Shown here piece after piece: positions 1 to 4,891 of a DNA stretch of 8,266 bases; position 1 is the stretch's first letter; every line of letters starts with the position of its first letter. The position numbers were made by a program, and so were the translations under genes. The notes under the pieces are model-generated. The model made no database searches and had not been told where the DNA came from. It was given only the letters and a program-made list of their open reading frames with translations. The stretch is from Chloroflexota bacterium (GTDB lineage Bacteria; Chloroflexota; Dehalococcoidia; SM23-28-2; RBG-16-64-32). Location: positions 1 to 8,266 of the forward strand of contig VBEI01000024.1 of the NCBI GenBank assembly GCA_005882715.1, written 5' to 3'.

Positions 1-1
1 C

Positions 2-394
2 ACGCTCCTCGCCCCGCCCACGCCGGCCATCTTCGCCGGCCTCACCACCCTCGATGCCCGCCTCCGCCGCCTCGTCCGCGAGCTCTTCGCCATGTACGAG
101 CGCGCCGCTCTCCAGCTCGAGGCCGCCCGCTGCCAGCAAAACGAAGTCCCCGCCCTCGCCGACTTCGTGCGCAACGAGGGGGCCATGCGCGAGTCGCTCG
201 TCCGCGAGGCGCTACGCCCGTTCGCAGCGAATCCGCGCACCATCCAGGAAGCAACCGCGCTCACAGACTTCTACGTCTGGAAGGCGTTCAACCAGCGAGA
301 CGTATCCACGCACCGGGCCGCCGCAATCGTCAGCGGCGCGCAGGTGGCACTTATCAGTCCCGCCTTAGGCGGAAAGAAAGGACGGACGCAATGA
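2..394 (+). CDS. TetR/AcrR-type transcriptional regulator, C-terminal part (5' end outside window)
   Basis: The reading frame is open from the first complete codon (position 2) and ends at TGA 392-394, giving about 130 residues. It is mostly amphipathic helix, with stretches such as RLRRLVRELFAMYERAALQ and an aromatic/hydrophobic end (DFYVWKAFNQ ... AAAIVSGAQVALI). This resembles the ligand-binding and dimerisation half of TetR-family repressors. The DNA-binding helix-turn-helix would lie upstream of the window, so the assignment rests on the C-terminal half alone. An internal ATG at 92 is not needed as a start because the frame is open to the left edge. The stop codon overlaps the start codon of the cupin gene (ATGA, 391-394), so the two are probably co-transcribed and translationally coupled. 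Inference: the regulator controls its own operon including the cupin. Any other all-helical domain is possible. Confidence 0.6.
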   Translation, partial: TLLAPPTPAIFAGLTTLDARLRRLVRELFAMYERAALQLEAARCQQNEVPALADFVRNEGAMRESLVREALRPFAANPRTIQEATALTDFYVWKAFNQRDVSTHRAAAIVSGAQVALISPALGGKKGRTQ

Positions 395-864
395 CCAAGG
401 AGATCGCTCTTCACCGCGAGCAGGGGCAGTCCATCTGGATGGTCGGCGCACTGATGACGTTCAAGGCCACCGCCGCCGAGACCGATGGAGCGTTTACGCT
501 CGTAGAGGCGCAAAATGCGCCGGGCGGCGGCGCCCCGCCGCATGTCCACCACAACGAGGACGAGTTCTTCTATGTGATCAACGGCGAGGTGGAGATCATG
601 ATCGGCGACCAGAAGATCCAGGGCAAGCCGGGGTCCTTCGTATTTGCCCCGCGCGATATCCCGCACTCGTTCACGATCACCGGCTCGCAGGACTCTCGTA
701 TCCTGATCGGGCTAACCCCCGCGGGACTCGAGAAGTGCTTCGTCGAGTTGGGCGAGCCCGCGGGCAGCCTCACCATTCCGCCGGCAGCCCCGCCCGACAT
801 GGAGAAGCTTCTTACGATCACGAAGAAGTACAACGTCGATTTCCTCGTCCCGGCAAACGCCTGA
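391..864 (+). CDS. Cupin-domain protein (quercetin 2,3-dioxygenase-like fold)
   Basis: A 157-residue single-domain cupin. Cupin motif 1 is at about residues 45-66: metal ligands His51 and His53 (HVH), Glu58 in EFFYVINGEVE, and the turn Gly65. Cupin motif 2 is at about 81-96 (GSFVFAPRDIPHSF), with His92 as fourth ligand. All four expected metal ligands are present, so it should bind Fe, Mn, Ni or another divalent metal in a small beta-barrel. Proteins of this kind include dioxygenases, isomerases and ligand-binding proteins, and the substrate cannot be read from the sequence. There is no signal peptide, so it is probably cytoplasmic. The start at 391 is supported by an SD match AAAGGA (377-382), 8 nt upstream, and by the ATGA overlap with the TetR-type gene. 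A large hairpin 10 nt after the stop probably ends the transcript. Confidence 0.93.
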   Translation: MTKEIALHREQGQSIWMVGALMTFKATAAETDGAFTLVEAQNAPGGGAPPHVHHNEDEFFYVINGEVEIMIGDQKIQGKPGSFVFAPRDIPHSFTITGSQDSRILIGLTPAGLEKCFVELGEPAGSLTIPPAAPPDMEKLLTITKKYNVDFLVPANA

Positions 865-874
865 GCGCTTCGAT

Positions 875-918
875 CGCTAAGCGTAGGGGCGGGCTATGGC
901 CTGCCCCTACGCTTAGCG
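875..918. terminator. Long hairpin between convergent genes, probable bidirectional terminator
   Basis: Arms 875-890 and 903-918 are perfectly complementary over 16 bp (CGCTAAGCGTAGGGGC and its reverse complement). Four more pairs, one of them G-U, leave a four-base loop TATG at 895-898. The hairpin sits between the cupin stop (864) and the stop of the convergent small gene (921). There is no T-run on either side, so it is not a textbook intrinsic terminator. It may act as a T-less terminator or protect 3' ends. Confidence 0.6.
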
Positions 919-920
919 GC

Positions 921-1151
921 TCAGAGGCGGCGGCGGCTCAGGTAGCGGGCGGCGCTGCTGTCTTCAGTCAGCATCCATCCCTGGCCACAGTCACGACAGG
1001 TGAAGTAGGTGTAATCTGTCGGCGCCTTGGCTGCTGACGTGTGGCCTCCGGTTTTCTCGAGGCCGTCGGTCATGCGCCTCCGCCCCGCCCTGAATTCGCC
1101 GGCCGCAGACCGCTGCTGGCATGACTGGCAGAGTGGCGACCTCTCAATCAT
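921..1151 (-). CDS. Small double-CxxC protein, putative zinc ribbon
   Basis: A 76-residue hypothetical protein. It has two CxxC knuckles, Cys8/Cys11 (LCQSCQQR) and Cys52/Cys55 in YFTCRDCGQGWML, separated by a 40-residue polar, basic stretch. Four cysteines in two CxxC pairs followed by CG are typical of a structural zinc ribbon. No catalytic motif, signal peptide or membrane segment is visible. I do not recognise the family. The start is uncertain. The ATG at 1151 overlaps the end of the upstream gene (stop 1144-1146) and is preceded by AAGGA, but only 2 nt away. An in-frame ATG at 1169 would add six residues (MHWART) and has GAGG directly abutting it. Either way translation is probably coupled to the upstream small zinc protein. 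The TGA lies 2 bp beyond the hairpin arm ending at 918. Confidence 0.55.
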   Translation of the reverse strand: MIERSPLCQSCQQRSAAGEFRAGRRRMTDGLEKTGGHTSAAKAPTDYTYFTCRDCGQGWMLTEDSSAARYLSRRRL

Positions 1152-1377
1152 TGTCCTTGCCCAGTGCATCCTCAGCAGCGTGTTCTTGCGCTAGGCGCGA
1201 CCGGGTCATCCACGGTGACTTCCGGCGTGTCAGGCTGTTCGAGAACTCGCGCCGCTCGCCGCAGTCCTTGCATACCGCAGGGCTGCTCGGCCCGTCCTGG
1301 TCGCCGATCAGCCAGTGGTGCGTGTGCTCGGCGGAGTCTGATTCGCCGGGCGGAGGTACATCAGCTGGACGGCTCAT
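1144..1377 (-). CDS. Small CxxC zinc-binding-type protein (HxWxI...GPxSxxxCxxCG motif)
   Basis: A 77-residue protein with the core HHWLIGDQDGPSSPAVCKDCG at residues 20-40, followed by ERREFSNS. The pattern H-x-W-x-I ... G-P-x-S ... C-x-x-C-G-x-x-R-x-F-x-N is one I associate with short Chloroflexota proteins of unknown function. That is recollection, not a search result. One CxxC (Cys36/Cys39) and a His cluster (18, 20, 21) could form a Cys2His2-like zinc site. The N terminus is acidic and proline-rich, the C terminus basic then acidic. The start at 1377 is preferred over the ATG at 1428 because AGGAG (complement of 1386-1390) lies 8 nt upstream of it, whereas 1428 has no SD and the extra 17 residues carry no motif. 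The 3' end overlaps the start region of the next small zinc protein gene. Confidence 0.7.
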   Translation of the reverse strand: MSRPADVPPPGESDSAEHTHHWLIGDQDGPSSPAVCKDCGERREFSNSLTRRKSPWMTRSRLAQEHAAEDALGKDND

Positions 1378-1796
1378 CGAGCCAACTCCTGAGTGCAGGT
1401 GGTCAACTCCAACGAGGGAGAAGAGCATCTATCGTTCAGATTCTTATCGCTGCCGATGGTGACCCTCCCTTCCGTCTTCAAGTTGGACCGGTCCGAGTCA
1501 CACGACCCCAGTTTGCCAGGCTAAAGCCTGCGAAGCCCAAAACGTCCAGCTGAGTGCAAGCTTACCACACAGCTTCGTCCGTCATCCCGTTGGGGATGGC
1601 TACGCTCCCGCGAGCAAATGCTTGGCTGCGACGCCGATTGCACCGCCCGCCGAACTGGAAAGCAAGCGGGACGCGCTACCAATCGCTCCGCCGGATGTGG
1701 TATGCTGGGCTCCGGTATAGTTTCGTTCGTTAGCACGGGCACCCCGCACCGGGGATTCCCCGCTCAGATGGCCGGACCTTTGCCAAAGTATCAAGG
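1378..1796. other. Gene-free divergent intergenic stretch with short dyads
   Basis: About 420 bp between the minus-strand small zinc genes and the plus-strand zinc-ribbon gene, with no convincing reading frame. It holds the AGGAG SD of the minus-strand gene (1386-1390), a perfect palindrome GGACCGGTCC (1485-1494), a 6-bp dyad CAGGCT-AA-AGCCTG (1517-1530) and a 6-bp hairpin CATCCC-GTTG-GGGATG (1583-1598). Weak -10-like hexamers TATGCT (1701-1706) and TATAGT (1716-1721) lie upstream of the plus-strand gene, without a clear -35. No known riboswitch or tRNA was recognised. Confidence 0.5.
1742..1762 (+). promoter_or_regulatory. Mutually exclusive hairpin segments in the probable leader of the zinc-ribbon gene
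   Basis: Three adjacent 5-nt segments alternate as CCCCG (1742-1746), CGGGG (1750-1754) and CCCCG (1758-1762). The middle one can pair with either neighbour, with loops of 3 nt (CAC or ATT). It lies about 50 nt upstream of the start codon. This is visible in the sequence. A regulatory role, such as a temperature- or protein-sensitive switch, is only a possibility. Confidence 0.25.
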
Positions 1797-1804
1797 AAAG
1801 GAGG
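1797..1804 (+). promoter_or_regulatory. Strong ribosome binding site of the zinc-ribbon gene
   Basis: AAAGGAGG is a near-full anti-SD complement, 9 nt upstream of ATG 1814. It fixes the start of the downstream gene and suggests high expression. Confidence 0.85.
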
Positions 1805-1813
1805 CCATCATCC

Positions 1814-2161
1814 ATGAGCTTTCAGGACAGGACCCTTACCTGCCAGGACTGTGGCGCATCGTTCACGTTCACCGCGGACGATCAGCAGTACCACCGCGAG
1901 AAGGGATACACCAACGAGCCGAAGCGCTGCCCCAACTGCCGGCAGGCCCGCCGCTCCAGCAACTACGGCGGCAGCAGCAGCTACGGCGGCAGCTACGGCG
2001 GCGGCGGTGGCTACGGCCGCGGCCCGCGCGAGATGCACGACGCCGTCTGCGCGCAATGTGGCAAGGACACCCAGGTGCCCTTCCGACCTAGTGGCGACCG
2101 GCCCGTCTACTGTAGCGACTGCTTCAGCAAGCAGCCCTCTTCGTCACGGTCGCGCTACTAA
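1814..2161 (+). CDS. Double zinc-ribbon protein with Tyr/Gly/Ser-rich linker
   Basis: A 115-residue protein in three parts. Residues 1-46 form a zinc ribbon with Cys10/Cys13 and Cys39/Cys42 (TCQDCG, then KRCPNCRQARR), with the FTFTADDQQYHREKG segment of the 'probable zinc-ribbon' family. Residues 48-71 are low complexity, repeats of SYGG/GGYGRG. Residues 75-104 form a second ribbon, Cys79/Cys82 and Cys100/Cys103 (VCAQCGKDTQVPF ... RPVYCSDCF), followed by a Ser/Arg tail. The family is widespread and usually uncharacterised. Nucleic-acid binding is a reasonable inference from the zinc ribbons, basic residues and the RG/YG-rich linker. The start is fixed by AAAGGAGG 9 nt upstream. The gene stands alone with its own terminator, and the strong RBS suggests an abundant protein. 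The linker DNA is itself repetitive (TACGGCGGCAGC units, about 1967-2022), so its length could vary among strains. Confidence 0.9.
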   Translation: MSFQDRTLTCQDCGASFTFTADDQQYHREKGYTNEPKRCPNCRQARRSSNYGGSSSYGGSYGGGGGYGRGPREMHDAVCAQCGKDTQVPFRPSGDRPVYCSDCFSKQPSSSRSRY

Positions 2162-2181
2162 CAGAGCGCATCGAGAATCGA

Positions 2182-2211
2182 AAACAGGGGCCCTCACACG
2201 GGCCCCTGTTT
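2182..2211 (+). terminator. Intrinsic terminator of the zinc-ribbon gene
   Basis: A perfect 12-bp stem, AAACAGGGGCCC (2182-2193) with GGGCCCCTGTTT (2200-2211), loop TCACAC. The A-rich left side and a short T-run (TTT then GTC) follow the usual intrinsic layout, 20 nt after the stop codon. Confidence 0.88.
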
Positions 2212-2330
2212 GTCACTGCGCGCCGATTGTCGCGATTGCGCGGTACTTCCCTCACGGCAGGGCGCTGCCATCTGCCCCTTGGAGATCGTCTCCCGGACCC
2301 GCTACCCTGAACAGAGAGATAACAGATGCC

Positions 2331-2564
2331 ATGGACCCGAACGCGCGCCCGCCACAATCGCGCCGAGATCGTGCTCAATCAAAAGACGTTCAAGGCCAAA
2401 ACAATCAAGCATTCCCCGGCTCGCTTAACACCGCCTCCGCCCACAATAAACGCTTCTCTTCGAAAAGCTATCAACTCGTAGACCCGCCACAATCAAGCGC
2501 TGCCCAACCCGCGGCGCCCGCCTCCGCCGGCTACTCCGCTCGGCCGGCCGCTGCGCCCACGTAG
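2331..2564 (+). CDS. Doubtful small hydrophilic protein
   Basis: A possible 77-residue frame from ATG 2331 to TAG 2562-2564. The product would be polar and disordered: Arg/Gln/Asn/Ser-rich for about 50 residues (DVQGQNNQAFPGS, NKRFSSKSYQLVDPP), then an Ala/Pro-rich tail. No domain, signal peptide or membrane helix is seen and I do not recognise it. The RBS is poor, with only GAGAG some 12-15 nt upstream. The last 34 bases overlap the 3' end of the convergent selenoprotein gene. The stretch 2375-2480 is clearly more AT-rich than the surroundings and has codons (AAA, CAA, AAT) unusual for this window. It carries a 12-bp direct repeat (CCCGCCACAATC, 2348-2359 and 2483-2494). It may simply be a non-coding spacer between convergent transcripts; the frame is listed because nothing else explains these bases. 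Confidence 0.25.
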   Translation: MDPNARPPQSRRDRAQSKDVQGQNNQAFPGSLNTASAHNKRFSSKSYQLVDPPQSSAAQPAAPASAGYSARPAAAPT

Positions 2565-3259
2565 GCGTCGATCAGCGGGTCCGGCTCTCCCCGAGCAGCG
2601 CCTAGCTGCGGCAGGTACAGCGTGGCGACGTAGAAGGCCGCGCCTTCTAGTTCTACCACCCTCGCTTCTCCTTCATCGCCCACGCCGCTGACGCGCAAGT
2701 CGCTGCGCTCGAATAGCGGCTGATAGCGACGGTTCAGCTCATTCGAGCAGTGGAACTCCGCGAACGTCTCACTCGCCCCGTAGAAGCGCTCGGCCAGCGA
2801 GCCCGCCGCCAGGCGCACGCGCTGCTTCCCCCTGAGCCGCGGAGCGCCTGGCTCGGGGACGGCGCAGGCGGCCGGTATAATCAGCGCCTCGTCAGGCGAC
2901 GCGCCGTACTCGGCGTGAGCGGCATCGGCCATCCCGAGGACATTGCGCGCATACTCTAACAGAGTATGTTGGAAGCCCCCTCAGGTGCCGAAAAACGGCA
3001 CGCACCGCTCGCGCGCGAAACGGATGCCGACAAGTGCGCCGTCGAGGCTGCGGTAGGGCGAGCCGGGCGCCGCCCACAGGCCGTCGAAGGCGGCGAGCGC
3101 GCCGGTCCCTCCGGCCGCGACGGCGTCTGTAGCCACCCACTCGTACTCAACGCGGACCCCGAGCCGCCGCCCGCTGTCCTCGAGCGCCGCGCCGGTCTCA
3201 CGATGCGAGATGTAGCCGGGGTCGTAATCCCCGACGATGCCGATCCGCGCTCGCCTCAT
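2531..3259 (-). CDS. Predicted selenoprotein: CTP synthase C-terminal-region-related, class I amidotransferase-like (UGA read as Sec93)
   Basis: Read through the in-frame TGA at 2981-2983, this is one 242-residue protein. The N terminus RARIGIVGDYD opens a class I GATase fold, and FDGLWAAPGSPY (59-69) matches the oxyanion strand. VPFFGT-U-GGFQH (87-98) puts selenocysteine exactly at the nucleophile elbow. FHCSNELNRRYQPLFERSDLRVSGV (from about 169) corresponds to the CTP synthase segment before the active-site His. The AFYVATLYLPQ segment (208-218) aligns with the FVATQFHPE motif, but His becomes Leu216 and Glu becomes Gln218. I recall this as a family annotated 'CTP synthase C-terminal region-related (seleno)protein', with Cys or Sec at this site. 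The missing His/Glu argues against glutamine hydrolysis, and a redox role is possible (inference). A SECIS-like hairpin follows the UGA. The start ATG 3259 has only a weak SD (GGGG). The ATG at 2932 inside the conserved block is not a real start. selA, selB and selC are not in the window. Confidence 0.88.
2950..2968 (-). promoter_or_regulatory. Bacterial SECIS-like hairpin downstream of the recoded UGA
   Basis: On the minus strand CATACTCT (2968-2961) pairs perfectly over 8 bp with AGAGTATG (2957-2950) around a three-base loop GTT (2960-2958). The loop begins 20 nt after the UGA and its first base is G. This agrees with the known bacterial SECIS pattern: a stem-loop inside the coding region shortly after UGA, with a small apical loop and G in its first two positions. 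The codons used here (CAT, ACT, TTA) are AT-rich and unlike the rest of the gene, which suggests selection for RNA pairing. Confidence 0.78.
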
Positions 3260-3295
3260 CGCCCCGATTCTATTGGACGAGCGTCCTGCAGCGGA

Positions 3296-3325
3296 AGTGT
3301 AGGGTTAATGTCGAGTATTTGTCGG
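3296..3325 (-). promoter_or_regulatory. Possible promoter of the selenoprotein gene
   Basis: Reading the minus strand, CCGACA (3325-3320) and TACACT (3301-3296) are 18 bp apart. Each matches 4 of 6 bases of the sigma70 -35 and -10 consensus. Transcription would start about 30 nt before ATG 3259. The -35 falls in the first copy of the tandem repeat at 3312-3339. The call is weak because both hexamers are imperfect. Confidence 0.3.
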
Positions 3326-3339
3326 CGAGTATTTTGTCG
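3312..3339 (-). repeat. Two tandem CGAGTATTTGTCG-like units upstream of the selenoprotein gene
   Basis: CGAGTATTTGTCG (3312-3324) is followed one base later by CGAGTATTTTGTCG (3326-3339); the copies differ by one inserted T. They lie about 50-80 bp upstream of the selenoprotein start. This is the position and spacing of a direct-repeat binding site, but no regulator is identified. Confidence 0.5.
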
Positions 3340-3441
3340 CCCACCCGCGCCCGCGCTACAACGGCGCTGCAATCGAGGTTCTTACAGTCCCACTAGGCGG
3401 TCGCTCGGTGCCGCCACGCCCCGGCACACGCTGCGGTCTTC

Positions 3442-4842
3442 CTACCCCGTCGCCAGCGCCTCCTCCGTCGACGGCTCCGTAGCGTACTGGAGGACGATGC
3501 GTGCGACATCGACTTCCAGGCCGGTCGTGAAGCCCAGCCCGAGGATCAGCCCGAACACCCGCATGGGCAGGATGATCTCGCCCGGCATTTCCATCATCGG
3601 GTTCGGCTTCAGACCCTTCACCCAAGCCTCGTTCGCGGCGTCCATCAGCTCGCGGTTGCGATAGGTCGAGGGGTTGGTCATCGAGCGGAAGAATTCCGCC
3701 GTCGCCCGGAAGCCGTCGCCCCCACCTTGCTTCAGGCGGAAGCCGGCTTCCTCCATCGCCTCCACCACGCCCTCGTCATCGTGAGTGAAGATGCAGCGGA
3801 TCATCTTCTTGAACGCGGTTAGGAACTGAGGCGAGAGGCGCTTCGTCAGCCCGAAGTCCACGATCGCCAGGCGGTCGCTCGGCAGGGCGAAAAGGTTGCC
3901 CGGGTGCGGGTCGGCGTGAAAGTGACCGTGCTTCAGCATGAGCTCCACGTACACCTCGACGACTAACCGCGACAGCTTCTTTATGTCGAGTCCCTCCCGG
4001 ATCCCGCGCTCCAGGTCTGTCACCTTGATGCCGTCGATGTACTCCATCGTTAGCACCCGGTCGCTCGTGTATTCCCAGACAACGCTGGGGATCACGATCT
4101 CGGGCCGGTCCGCCAGCAGGGAAGCGATCCTCTCCATGCTGCACGCCTCGTGCAGCATATCCACCTCCAGCGGGATGTTCGCCGCCAGCTCCTGGAACGC
4201 GGGTTCGAGCGGGAAGGAGTAGAGCAGCCGGCTTTCCAGCCAGATCACGGCCCTTAGCAGCTTCAGGTCGGTGTCAACGAGGCGCTCGATGTTCGGATAG
4301 ACGACCTTTACAGCTACCTGACGCCCGTCCTTGAGACGGGCCTTGTACACCTGCGCCAGCGAGGCGGCTGCCACCGGCTCTGTGTTGAACTCCAAGAAGA
4401 CGTCTTCGATCGGCCTACCGAGCTGTCGCTCGATGTGCGGGCGCATCGACTGCCAGCTGCGGGGCGGCACCTGGTCCTGCAGCCGCGAAAGCACGCGCAC
4501 GTACTCTTCCGGGAACGTGTCCGGCCGGCTCCCGATCGTCTGCCCGATCTTGATCATGAGCCCTTCCAGGCGTACGACCCCGTCGTAGATCTGCCGAGCG
4601 CTCCGGGTGTGGTAGGAGCTCAGGCGATCCTGGTACTCCTCCTGTGAGAGCCTGCCGCGACGAAGCGACAGCAGCTTGTACCCGGTGAGGATGGAGGCGA
4701 CAAGACCGCCGGCGTAGGCGAAACGCAGCGGCCGCATCTCCAGCAGCTGCGGCAGCAACTCGAACCCCTCCCAATCAGCCTGAGTCGTGCGTGATGCCGT
4801 GGGTGCGCCACGGCGGGGCGCACCCGCGCGTTCAGCGACCAT
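3442..4842 (-). CDS. ABC1/UbiB/AarF-family atypical kinase-like protein
   Basis: A 466-residue protein of the ABC1 (UbiB/ADCK) family. Motifs in order, numbered from ATG 4842: KIGQTIGSRPD at about 98-108 (the family KxGQ motif); an Ala-rich loop AAASLAQVYKA (158-168) replacing the kinase Gly-loop; VAVKVVYP with Lys179; LEVDMLHEA (225-233), the ExD motif; HADPHPGN (309-316), the catalytic loop; and VDFG with Asp329. All diagnostic residues are present, so an ATP-binding, probably ATPase-type enzyme is expected. Relatives support isoprenoid quinone synthesis or lipid homeostasis at the membrane. A hydrophobic stretch occurs at about 40-58 (RFAYAGGLVASILTGY), and the C terminus (about 420-440) is also hydrophobic. 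ATG 4842 is chosen over GTG 4845 because AAGGGAG (complement of 4850-4856) is 7 nt from the ATG. It lies 49 bp downstream of the TetR gene on the same strand, probably in one transcript. Confidence 0.95.
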   Translation of the reverse strand: MVAERAGAPRRGAPTASRTTQADWEGFELLPQLLEMRPLRFAYAGGLVASILTGYKLLSLRRGRLSQEEYQDRLSSYHTRSARQIYDGVVRLEGLMIKIGQTIGSRPDTFPEEYVRVLSRLQDQVPPRSWQSMRPHIERQLGRPIEDVFLEFNTEPVAAASLAQVYKARLKDGRQVAVKVVYPNIERLVDTDLKLLRAVIWLESRLLYSFPLEPAFQELAANIPLEVDMLHEACSMERIASLLADRPEIVIPSVVWEYTSDRVLTMEYIDGIKVTDLERGIREGLDIKKLSRLVVEVYVELMLKHGHFHADPHPGNLFALPSDRLAIVDFGLTKRLSPQFLTAFKKMIRCIFTHDDEGVVEAMEEAGFRLKQGGGDGFRATAEFFRSMTNPSTYRNRELMDAANEAWVKGLKPNPMMEMPGEIILPMRVFGLILGLGFTTGLEVDVARIVLQYATEPSTEEALATG

Positions 4843-4870
4843 CACAGTTCTCCCTTCTACGGGGCTTTGT

Positions 4871-4891
4871 GACCTCCGACCTCTGACCTCT
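4871..4891 (-). repeat. Three tandem heptamers GACCTCY in the TetR-kinase spacer
   Basis: GACCTCC, GACCTCT and GACCTCT follow each other without a gap (4871-4891) and a degenerate fourth copy TTACCTC follows. On the coding (minus) strand they read as RGAGGTC repeats, beginning at the TetR stop codon and ending 28 nt before the kinase start. They contain purine-rich SD-like cores, too far from ATG 4842 to serve it directly. Confidence 0.55.

Noticed and set aside
1144..1428. ATG at 1428 as start of the 77-residue zinc protein
   Set aside because: No SD before it, whereas AGGAG stands 8 nt before the internal ATG at 1377; the 17 extra residues carry no recognisable motif.
1378..1813. Known riboswitch or tRNA in the gene-free stretch
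   Set aside because: No T-loop consensus, no recognised riboswitch core; only short 5-6 bp dyads are present.
1618..2091. 157-codon plus-strand frame overlapping the zinc-ribbon gene
   Set aside because: Gln/Arg-rich out-of-frame translation of the repetitive linker; the zinc-ribbon frame has the SD and the conserved cysteines.
2531..2932. A separate gene starting at the ATG at 2932 of the minus strand
   Set aside because: That Met (residue 110) lies inside a conserved block; the frame continues upstream past it to the UGA and joins the N-terminal half without gap. No SD precedes it.
2981..2983. The UGA as a nonsense mutation or sequencing error making a pseudogene
   Set aside because: Possible in principle, but the stop falls exactly on the nucleophile position, both halves keep a perfect frame with intact motifs, and a SECIS-like hairpin lies at the proper distance. 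Not fully excluded without sel genes.
3408..3427. Hairpin GTGCCG-N8-CGGCAC as terminator of the kinase gene
   Set aside because: Only 6 bp with an 8-base loop and no T-run on the minus strand; such stems occur by chance in this GC-rich DNA.
2966..3664. Long plus-strand open frame opposite the selenoprotein and kinase genes
   Set aside because: Composition is low-complexity Arg/Ser/Pro typical of antisense shadows in GC-rich DNA; it crosses two well-supported minus-strand genes.
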